Source: Terriglobus albidus (lineage in GTDB: Bacteria > Acidobacteriota > Terriglobia > Terriglobales > Acidobacteriaceae). Taken from it: DNA of 64,000 nucleotides. Location: contig NZ_CP042806.1 of assembly GCF_008000815.1 (NCBI RefSeq), positions 3,348,001 to 3,412,000 on the forward strand, read 5' to 3'. Under the pieces are notes generated by a model that saw only the letters and a program-made list of their open reading frames with translations, was not told the origin of the DNA and searched no databases. Position numbers and translations under genes: made by a program. Shown piece by piece: positions 52,135-58,999 of this stretch (position 1 is its first letter; each line of letters begins with the position of its first letter).

Positions 52135-53529
52135 CTAATGGCACTCGGGTGCCAGGTGCTTGTGTTCGATGTAAAGCCTATAAGCGACAAATAGCCAAAG
52201 CACTGTGATAACCAGGGTCATCGTCGCAAATGCACGGACATTGAAGTGGAGGGCGGTCCCAACAAAGATGACACCTGCCTGCAGGACATCCCCCAGCCGT
52301 ACGCAGAATGTCTCTATGGCTGCTTTGACCTTATATTTCGCTTCTCTTGAAGTTGGAAGAAGCAAAGCATGCCGTACGGTATTTTGCAGAGAGTAGTTGG
52401 TTGAATTTTCTGCGATCTTGAGCACACGAACGACACGCAAGATCGGACTCGCCAGGATGGTCACGAACGTTGCTAGGGATATCGCAGGAAGGACGAACAG
52501 CGATCCTCTTACGCCGATGCGCTTGAATATGCGCGAAACCAGAAAGGTCTGGATGATGAAGCTGACTAGATTCGTCCATTCGTAGTACGACGCATAGTAG
52601 CTTCCGATATACGCCTTCCTCGCCTTCATCAATGAGGCGGCCGTACCGACAACTTCATTTGTCTGGTTTACTAGTAGCTTTCCAAAGATGAAGTCGCCTG
52701 AGAGACTAACGATATTCAAAAGTACTGTAAGGATCGCAATCAAAAGCAAGTAGCGATCTCGCATCAGTAGCTGGAAGCCACCCTCACTGCTGAGAGTTTC
52801 AGTATCCTTCTTCTTTTCCTGCTCTCCCGCGCGTTTTGTGATCACGTAACCGGCAAGCCGGGTGAGGGCAGAGCAAACACAAATCACAGCCGCTGAGATC
52901 AGAATGATCTTGTAAGGTCCCAAAGGGCCTATCAGTCGACCGGCGATCCACGCACCGCCAACAGCGCCGGCGGAAGCACCCACGCCGAGCAGTGGAAACA
53001 GGCGTTTACCTTGTGATTGCGAAAAGAGGTCTGTAGCGAATGACCATAGCTGCGCAACGCTAAAGACGTTGAAGATGCCGACCCAGATGTAGTAGACAAT
53101 GCCGATCCGGGTTCCGGTTCGGCCGACCAGATAAAAAATGATGAGATTGGACGCGAAAAACAGCGTGGTGAATCGCAACAGACGGTTGCGATTGAGATGC
53201 GTTGCTATCCAGCCATAAAGGGGGACGACGCCGAGAAGGATGATGGCCTGCGCCGCAGAGGAATACGCCTTTACCTCCGCACCACCCTCAGCCAGAATGA
53301 GGGACTCCCTTACCGTCTTGAGCAAGTAGTAGGCGCCCAGCAGCGTGAAAAGATTGATTGTCAGGATGAGTGCGCCCAGGCCTTCACCAGGCTGAACATC
53401 ACTGATGATGGAGAGCGTTTTCTCGAGAAGGCTTTTGCGTGGTTGCAGGTCGCTTCCAAGAGGGGGGGTATCGGTTGCCGTGGTCGTCGCAAAGCTCATT
53501 TTGCCGGCCTCCGTATCCGATGCACCCAT
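52135..53529 (-). CDS. ATP/ADP translocase-family (NTT) transporter
   Basis: A 464-residue membrane protein with about 12 helices. GGAGG before ATG 53529 fixes the start (MGASDTEAGKMSFATTT). The N-terminal LFTLLGAYYLLKTVRESLIL followed by AEGGAEVKAY matches the start of the Tlc/NTT nucleotide carriers known from Rickettsia, chlamydiae and several free-living phyla. They exchange ATP and ADP or related molecules across a membrane. In a free-living bacterium the direction and substrate are unknown. It is the first gene of a five-gene operon with a paralogous carrier, an Omp85-type barrel, a secreted kinase-like protein and a Tat phosphatase. Confidence 0.8.
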   Translation of the reverse strand: MGASDTEAGKMSFATTTATDTPPLGSDLQPRKSLLEKTLSIISDVQPGEGLGALILTINLFTLLGAYYLLKTVRESLILAEGGAEVKAYSSAAQAIILLGVVPLYGWIATHLNRNRLLRFTTLFFASNLIIFYLVGRTGTRIGIVYYIWVGIFNVFSVAQLWSFATDLFSQSQGKRLFPLLGVGASAGAVGGAWIAGRLIGPLGPYKIILISAAVICVCSALTRLAGYVITKRAGEQEKKKDTETLSSEGGFQLLMRDRYLLLIAILTVLLNIVSLSGDFIFGKLLVNQTNEVVGTAASLMKARKAYIGSYYASYYEWTNLVSFIIQTFLVSRIFKRIGVRGSLFVLPAISLATFVTILASPILRVVRVLKIAENSTNYSLQNTVRHALLLPTSREAKYKVKAAIETFCVRLGDVLQAGVIFVGTALHFNVRAFATMTLVITVLWLFVAYRLYIEHKHLAPECH

Positions 53530-53567
53530 GGACCCTCCCCAAGTATTTCCGTGTCCTGTATCGATGC

Positions 53568-53615
53568 ATCGTATCGAGATCGTCGAGGTGATTCCCATTA
53601 CATGTTTCTGGTAGC
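53568..53615 (-). promoter_or_regulatory. shared regulon promoter, translocase operon
   Basis: Minus-strand GCTACCAGAAACATGTAATG (plus GG; 53594-53615), 20 bp, then TACGAT (53568-53573). It lies back-to-back, 3 bp apart, with the element of the divergent acetoin operon. Confidence 0.85.
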
Positions 53616-53618
53616 CCG

Positions 53619-53665
53619 GCTAGCAGAAACATGTAATTTCTCTTGTTGACATTCAGAGCTAACAT
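53619..53665 (+). promoter_or_regulatory. shared regulon promoter, acetoin operon
   Basis: GCTAGCAGAAACATGTAATT (plus TC; 53619-53640), 19 bp, then TAACAT (53660-53665). It faces the acetoacetate-decarboxylase-like gene at 53784. Confidence 0.85.
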
Positions 53666-53783
53666 CTGCCCTGTACCGTAGGCCGCTCACGCCTTGTAGA
53701 ACCGAGGGTTTTGCAAGGCTTCGCAATAGGGTGGCGGAACTGTTTGGCATGCCCGTGCAATCACAGCGCAAAGGAGAATATCA

Positions 53784-54584
53784 ATGCTGAAAGGCTTCAA
53801 CTATCCGCTCACGCCAAAAGGTAGATCGACTCTAAATCCGCCTCCGCCGTGGTACTACTCGGCAGACTTCCTGAATATCGAGTTCTGGTCAGACCCAGCG
53901 GCCGTGGCGGCAGTACTACCCGATGGGCTTGATCCAGATCCCTCGGCCGATGGACACGGCAATGCACTCTTTTATGATTGGCAGTTTAGCGGTGATAACG
54001 AGGAGTATCTTGACCCGGCGCGGTATCAATACCGCGAATTCTTTCTGCTGTTCGACGCGCTCTATGAAGGTAAACCGGTAGCTTATTGTCCCTACATCTT
54101 TGTCGACAATGACGCTGCGATCGCGCGCGGCTGGACTCAAGGCTATCCGAAGCGTCTTGGCCAGGTATTTCAGACACGGTATTACGCTGCAACTGGCAAG
54201 GCAGGCCCGGCACTTGCGCCAGGCTCGAAGTTCGCCGGCTCGTTGACGTCGGCAGGACAGCGGCTGGCTGAGGGTGTCGTTACTCTGAAAGAGCCTGTGA
54301 CTGACCCGCAACTATTGAAGCAGCGCCCGATCGTCAACTTGCTGTACACCCCGCGTTTGGCTGCCGACAGGCAGGACAAGCCAGCAGTTCTTGAACTGGC
54401 GGAAAATGTTCCTCACGACATCAAGATTGAGCAGGCCTGGGTGGGTGAAGGAAGTTTGACTCTTCCAGTTGCAAAAGGGGAAGAGATCTCCGACCTTGTA
54501 CCGATACGTAGTGGTAGGGGAATTCGCGCTTCAATGGCATACGTCGTCGATGATCTTAAGACGCTTAAGAGCTTTACAGTATAG
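53784..54584 (+). CDS. acetoacetate decarboxylase family protein
   Basis: A 266-residue ADC-fold protein. The active-site region GWTQGYPKRLGQV contains the Lys that forms a Schiff base in acetoacetate decarboxylase; the neighbouring residue, a second Lys in the clostridial enzyme, is Arg here. The wide insert EYLDPARYQYREFFLLFDAL and PPPWYYSADFLNIEFW at the start fit the family. The true substrate may be another beta-keto acid or an aldol. AAAGGAG lies upstream of the ATG. It opens the acetoin operon. Confidence 0.85.
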   Translation: MLKGFNYPLTPKGRSTLNPPPPWYYSADFLNIEFWSDPAAVAAVLPDGLDPDPSADGHGNALFYDWQFSGDNEEYLDPARYQYREFFLLFDALYEGKPVAYCPYIFVDNDAAIARGWTQGYPKRLGQVFQTRYYAATGKAGPALAPGSKFAGSLTSAGQRLAEGVVTLKEPVTDPQLLKQRPIVNLLYTPRLAADRQDKPAVLELAENVPHDIKIEQAWVGEGSLTLPVAKGEEISDLVPIRSGRGIRASMAYVVDDLKTLKSFTV

Positions 54585-54591
54585 AAAGCCT

Positions 54592-54618
54592 GGGGCGGCG
54601 CAGGCGTGACGCCGTCCC
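54592..54618 (+). repeat. GC-rich hairpin between decarboxylase genes
   Basis: GGGGCGGCG and CGCCGTCCC form a 9-bp stem (one G-U pair) with a nine-base loop, eight bases past the stop of the preceding gene. No T-run follows; it may lower expression of the downstream genes. Confidence 0.4.
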
Positions 54619-54656
54619 AAATCCTTATTGGATACGAGCACCTACCGGAGTTGAGC

Positions 54657-55493
54657 GTGAAGACCATCGAATGTAATCTCCCGGACTCGCTGTATGAAGC
54701 GCTCATAGCGAGAATGCAGGCTGACAAGACAACTTGCGATCATGTCGTCTCCATGGCGCTCTCTCAATGTCTTGGCAAGCCACTTCACACGTTATTTCAA
54801 GTATCGACGTCCGCTGCTTTGGTTGAGGGCCTCTATCAAGGTGCGGTAGAGGTATCTCGCCTCCTCAGGCATGGCGATTTTGGACTCGGTACTTTTATCG
54901 ATCTGGATGGTGAGATGGTCGTCATCGATGGGTGTTGCTACCAGGTACTACCCGACGGCAAAGTTGTTCAGGCGAGGGAAGATTGGCTTATTCCGTATGC
55001 TGTTGTGACTCGTTTCAATGCGGAGTTTTCCCGGCGATCATCGAGCCTGGAGAACTTTGGCGAACTGGTCTCCGTTTGTGATGCACTACGAGCGTCTGAA
55101 AACCTCTTCTATGCCTTTCGAATTGACGGAAGCTTTTCTTGGGTCAAGACGAGGGTCATGAAGCCGGTCTCGAAAGGGATTGGACTGAAGGCCGCCGCTT
55201 CGGCTCAACAGGAGTTTCTGTTGGAGGAGCAGGAAGGCACCTTGGTCGGTCTATGGTCGCCTGGCTTTGCAGGGGCGTTCAGTGTCCCTGGATACCATTT
55301 CCATTTTCTTTCGAAGGACCGAAAACGAGGAGGACACGTACTCGACTGCAAGACGGCGGAGGTCGCCATTGGAGGATGCGCCATGCACGAGATGCATGTG
55401 TCTCTACCTGAGACAGAGGAATTTCTAAAAGCGGACCTCACCCGTGATCCCGGTGAGGCTCTTATGCACGCGGAACGAAATCATGATTCATAA
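54657..55493 (+). CDS. alpha-acetolactate decarboxylase with N-terminal extension
   Basis: A 278-residue enzyme converting 2-acetolactate to acetoin. The family core is clear: HTLFQVSTSAALVEGLYQGA, LRHGDFGLGTFIDLDGEMVV and VPGYHFHFLSKDRKRGGHVL with the zinc His-x-His and the third His. A 45-residue extension precedes it (KTIECNLPDSLYEALIARMQ), resembling a ribbon-helix-helix-like strand-helix-helix. The start is a GTG at 54657 behind CGGAG; a longer start at 54606 lacks a ribosome-binding site. The synthase that makes its substrate is encoded 27 bp downstream. Confidence 0.88.
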   Translation: MKTIECNLPDSLYEALIARMQADKTTCDHVVSMALSQCLGKPLHTLFQVSTSAALVEGLYQGAVEVSRLLRHGDFGLGTFIDLDGEMVVIDGCCYQVLPDGKVVQAREDWLIPYAVVTRFNAEFSRRSSSLENFGELVSVCDALRASENLFYAFRIDGSFSWVKTRVMKPVSKGIGLKAAASAQQEFLLEEQEGTLVGLWSPGFAGAFSVPGYHFHFLSKDRKRGGHVLDCKTAEVAIGGCAMHEMHVSLPETEEFLKADLTRDPGEALMHAERNHDS

Positions 55494-55520
55494 CCCTGAC
55501 ATTGATATCGAGAGGGCAAG

Positions 55521-57182
55521 ATGAGTTTGAAGAAGAACGGCGCTGAGATTGTTGTGGAGTCGTTGAATCGCTATGGCGTTCAATATGTATTCGGCATTCC
55601 CGGCGCAAAGATCGACAAGGTGTTCGATACGCTTGCAACCTCCCCGATCCAAACCGTTGTCTGTCGTCACGAGCAGAATGCAGCCTTCATCGCTGGAGGC
55701 ATCGGCAGGCTTACCGGGAAGGCCGGCGTAGCGATCGCGACTTCTGGGCCCGGTGTCAGCAATCTTACAACCGGCCTCGCGACAGCCAACAGCGAGGGCG
55801 ACCCGATGGTAGCCCTCGGCGGTTCTGTAGCGACTTCACAGAGCCTGAAGCAGATTCACCAAACTCTTCAGTCGGTCTCGGTTCTGAGACCGGTAACAAA
55901 GTATTGTGCAGAGGTGAACTCTCCCGACTCTATCGCGGAGGTCATGGCGAATGCATTTCGTTCTGCTGAATCAGATCGCCCTGGCGCTGCATTTGTCAGC
56001 CTTCCGAAGGACATCATGGAAGGCGAAGCGGCGTGCGAGGTGCTGGACGTGCTCACAGGCCCTGTGTTCGGGCCAGGAAGCCGCGAATCGCTCGAAGCCG
56101 CGGCCGGAATCCTAAAAGGTGCACAGCGTCCCGTGATTCTATTAGGCTTGCTCGCAAGCCGTCCGGAGAATGCCAATGCTATCCGCGCTTTCATTCGAAA
56201 GAGCCATATCCCCGTTGTTGGAACATTTCAGGCCGCGGGAGCAGTATCAGCCGACCTATTCAAAAACTTTGCAGGGCGTATAGGGCAGTTGGACAATACG
56301 CCCGGTGATGAGCTGCTTACCGCAGCCGATGTCATTATCACTATCGGCTATGATCCCGTTGAGTATGATCCGTCGATATGGAACCACGCTCGAACCGCGA
56401 AGATTGTTCACATCGATTCGACACGTGCCGATGTCGACAACTTTTATTCCCCCGCCGTGGAAGTATTAGGCGGCATTGCCGCCAGCCTCTCCGCTCTGAC
56501 CGAACTCGTAGAGCCAATCATTCTTGCACCGGATGTCGAGCGTTTTTTTGACAGCCTCGCCTCGAAGAGAGGACTTCGCATGGAGGAGGCAGATCGTTAC
56601 ATTGCAAGTCCGATCCATCCGCTACGGATTGTGGCTGAGCTTCAAAAGTGGCTTGCCGATGACGTGACCGTATGCCTGGATATGGGGTCGTTTCATCTCT
56701 GGATTGCCCACTTCCTGTATAGCTTCCGGGCCCGTCAGATTCTAATCAGCAACGGCCAGCAAACCCTTGGAGTTGCTCTGCCTTGGGGGATTGCCTCCTG
56801 CCTGGTACGGCCCAATGAGAAGACGCTGTCTATCTCCGGGGATGGTGGATTCCTTTTCTCAGCCATGGAGCTTGAGACAGCGGTAAGGCTCAAATTGAAT
56901 CTTGTACACATGATCTGGATCGACGGAAGCTACGACATGGTGGCGGTTCAGGAGCAGGCGAAGTACAAGAGGACCTCAGGCATTAGCTTTGGTCCTGTCG
57001 ATATTGTGAAATATGCGGAAGCATTTGGTGCAACGGGTCTGATGATTCAGTCACCCGATGAGATCGGCCCTCAACTCCGGAAGGCCTTTGAGGTTCCAGG
57101 TCCTGTTCTCCTTGGAATGTACGTGGACTATAGGGACAATCATCTCCTCTTCGAAAAGGTTCATGAGCATCTACTCAACTAA
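55521..57182 (+). CDS. acetolactate synthase (catabolic, AlsS-like)
   Basis: A 553-residue ThDP enzyme condensing two pyruvates into 2-acetolactate. The cofactor Glu in VVCRHEQNAAFIAGGIGRLT, the ThDP/Mg motif SISGDGGFLFSAMELETAVR and the IPGAKIDKVFD N-terminus match AlsS-type catabolic synthases; the FAD-binding hallmarks of anabolic IlvB are not evident and no small-subunit gene is near. With the decarboxylase encoded upstream it forms an acetoin branch that consumes pyruvate and protons, as in overflow or acid response. AGAGGGCAAG lies upstream of the ATG. Confidence 0.92.
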   Translation: MSLKKNGAEIVVESLNRYGVQYVFGIPGAKIDKVFDTLATSPIQTVVCRHEQNAAFIAGGIGRLTGKAGVAIATSGPGVSNLTTGLATANSEGDPMVALGGSVATSQSLKQIHQTLQSVSVLRPVTKYCAEVNSPDSIAEVMANAFRSAESDRPGAAFVSLPKDIMEGEAACEVLDVLTGPVFGPGSRESLEAAAGILKGAQRPVILLGLLASRPENANAIRAFIRKSHIPVVGTFQAAGAVSADLFKNFAGRIGQLDNTPGDELLTAADVIITIGYDPVEYDPSIWNHARTAKIVHIDSTRADVDNFYSPAVEVLGGIAASLSALTELVEPIILAPDVERFFDSLASKRGLRMEEADRYIASPIHPLRIVAELQKWLADDVTVCLDMGSFHLWIAHFLYSFRARQILISNGQQTLGVALPWGIASCLVRPNEKTLSISGDGGFLFSAMELETAVRLKLNLVHMIWIDGSYDMVAVQEQAKYKRTSGISFGPVDIVKYAEAFGATGLMIQSPDEIGPQLRKAFEVPGPVLLGMYVDYRDNHLLFEKVHEHLLN

Positions 57183-57214
57183 CGCAAGTCCTCCATATTG
57201 CATCTGGCACCTGT

Positions 57215-57673
57215 ATGACATGGCAACCCGCAAAAGATGACGGACCGCCGGAGCCTTCCGGAGCGGGCGAGATCGTTCCGGGAGCTTCAGGTGTAATTGC
57301 CTTGATAAGGCCGCAAGACCGGGAACTGATGGAAGAGCTTCCGGCTGCGGTCAAGGGAGATCTTGAGATCTGTACAACCGTCAGGGAATTCATTGAGAGA
57401 TGTACGGACTCTCGTTACGCGGTCGCGGTATTACCACTTGGTGTGTTGCCTGATGACCATCGAGCGCTCTTGCGTGGCATACTTGCGGCGATGAGGTTGC
57501 GGCCGTCCATTGTGATGTATTCGCCGAGTGGTAGCCCGACACGTTGGCGGGGTTCTATTGATGCCGGAGATCTTACAGTCGTGGTCCGGCCATTTACGGC
57601 GGAACGCCTTCACTCTGCGATTGCGCGTGCAAACGCAGAGTTTGAGGGACGCTCCGACGGACGACAGTGCTAG
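57215..57673 (+). CDS. receiver-like protein lacking phosphorylation site
   Basis: A 152-residue protein. From about residue 28 it follows the alternating fold of response-regulator receivers (GVIALIRPQDRELMEELPAA, YAVAVLPLGVLPDD, RPSIVMYSPSG, VVVRPFTAERLHSAIARANA, the last resembling the usual KPF motif). The acidic pair and the phosphoacceptor Asp are missing, so it would be a pseudo-receiver that does not need phosphate. There is no DNA-binding domain. It sits in the acetoin operon, 32 bp behind the synthase gene and just before the quinone oxidoreductase gene. Function unknown. Confidence 0.65.
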   Translation: MTWQPAKDDGPPEPSGAGEIVPGASGVIALIRPQDRELMEELPAAVKGDLEICTTVREFIERCTDSRYAVAVLPLGVLPDDHRALLRGILAAMRLRPSIVMYSPSGSPTRWRGSIDAGDLTVVVRPFTAERLHSAIARANAEFEGRSDGRQC

Positions 57674-57705
57674 CTGCATCATCGCTGCAAAAGGGGAGGC
57701 CGCAG

Positions 57706-58680
57706 ATGAAAGCGATACAGGTTCAAGTACCTGGAGGGCCGGAAGTTCTTCAACTCCGCGAGCTTCCCGATCCCGTGCCTAAATTCGCGGAAGTATTGAT
57801 CAGGGTCCATACTTCGGGTGTGAACTTCATCGATGTGTATTACCGTCAAGGTCACTACAAAGCTCCGCTACCGTTCATCCCCGGAGGCGAGGGGGCAGGG
57901 TATGTCCAGGCGCTGGGTGAAGGCGTAACCGGCTTGTCCATAGGGGACGCAGTGGCATGGTTCGGCCCACTGGGAAGCTACGCGGAAAAGGTAGCGATAC
58001 CGGCAGACAGGGTAGTTCCCGTACCCTTTGGCATGGACCTGGAGAACGCTGCCGCTCTGATGATCCAGGGCGTTACTGCTTACTTCTTAAGCCACCTCAC
58101 GTTTCCACTAAAGCCTGGAAGTACTGCTCTGGTCCATGCGGCTGCCGGCGGAGTGGGTTACCTGTTGACTCAGATGGCAAAGCTCGCAGGCGCGACCGTG
58201 TTCGCAACGGTATCGACTCCAGAGAAGGCTGGACTGGCCCGTGAAGCGGGCGCGGACCACGTGATTCTCTATACCCAAACGAAGTTCGATGAAGAGGTGG
58301 TAAGAGTCACTAACGGAGCAAAGCTTGATGTTGTCTATGACGGCGTCGGACAGTCAACATTCGAACAATCATTGAGATGTCTTCGCCCCCGTGGTCTACT
58401 GGCCCTTTATGGGGCATCGAGTGGTGCTGTCCCGCCATTCGACCTCAGCCGGTTGGCGCCGATGGGATCGCTATTCATTACGCGGCCAGTTTCAATCGAC
58501 TATGTGAGAACGCGGGAACAACTCATCTCCATCATGGAACCCATCTTTGAGATGTATCAGAGCGGGAAGTTGAAACTGCTTGTGAGGCCGCCTTACACGT
58601 TGGAAGAGGCGAGCAAAGCTCATATTGAGCTGGAAAGCCGTCGATCAACCGGAAAACTCCTCCTTTCTATTTGTGGCTGA
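57706..58680 (+). CDS. NADPH:quinone oxidoreductase (zinc-free MDR family)
   Basis: A 324-residue medium-chain dehydrogenase/reductase of the quinone-reductase (zeta-crystallin/QorA) branch. GGGGAGG before ATG 57706 sets the start. The family motifs VNFIDVYYRQGHYKAPLPFI, PGGEGAGYVQALGEGV and the nucleotide loop VHAAAGGVGYLLTQMAKLAG are present, and the zinc-binding Cys/His of alcohol dehydrogenases are absent. It reduces quinones or enones with NADPH and so protects against electrophiles. It is the last gene of the acetoin operon. Confidence 0.92.
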   Translation: MKAIQVQVPGGPEVLQLRELPDPVPKFAEVLIRVHTSGVNFIDVYYRQGHYKAPLPFIPGGEGAGYVQALGEGVTGLSIGDAVAWFGPLGSYAEKVAIPADRVVPVPFGMDLENAAALMIQGVTAYFLSHLTFPLKPGSTALVHAAAGGVGYLLTQMAKLAGATVFATVSTPEKAGLAREAGADHVILYTQTKFDEEVVRVTNGAKLDVVYDGVGQSTFEQSLRCLRPRGLLALYGASSGAVPPFDLSRLAPMGSLFITRPVSIDYVRTREQLISIMEPIFEMYQSGKLKLLVRPPYTLEEASKAHIELESRRSTGKLLLSICG

Positions 58681-58999
58681 TAGTTCTCCTGACTCTGTTT
58701 GAGACAAGAACAGAGCATTCGTGTGCCATCAGCACGCAAGCTCGTGTCAAAACATCCGCCGGAAAGCACACGCGATGGCTGAGGGTTAGAGAGAGACTCA
58801 CCGCGCTCATTGAGGGTTAGTAAAAACTGTAAAACTTTGCCCAAATTACATAAATCACCTGCATTGCTAGTGGTGATTTCTGTCAATTACCGTTTTCCCG
58901 ATTCATCGGTAAGCCGTCTGAGATCTGCAGACCCTGCGCCTTTTCACAATCGTGAGCATGGACCGGGCGGCTCCAAAAGATGTGAATCGGAGGCAGATC
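58681..58999. other. intergenic region before TonB receptor
   Basis: About 320 bp. A possible weak hairpin (CTCTGTT/AACAGAG, 58693-58715) follows the quinone reductase gene. The main feature is the operator-like inverted repeat at 58828-58850. No gene is recognised. Confidence 0.5.
58828..58850. promoter_or_regulatory. operator-like repeat TGTAAA-N11-ATTACA, copy 1
   Basis: TGTAAA (58828-58833) and ATTACA (58845-58850), spacer 11, followed by TAAA. It lies 150 bp before the TonB receptor start. The same arrangement occurs at 63568-63590. Confidence 0.65.

Noticed and set aside
58839-58867. AAATTACAT as a minus-strand shared promoter
   Set aside because: The left half does not match and no minus-strand gene follows. 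It is better explained as half of the TGTAAA-N11-ATTACA repeat.
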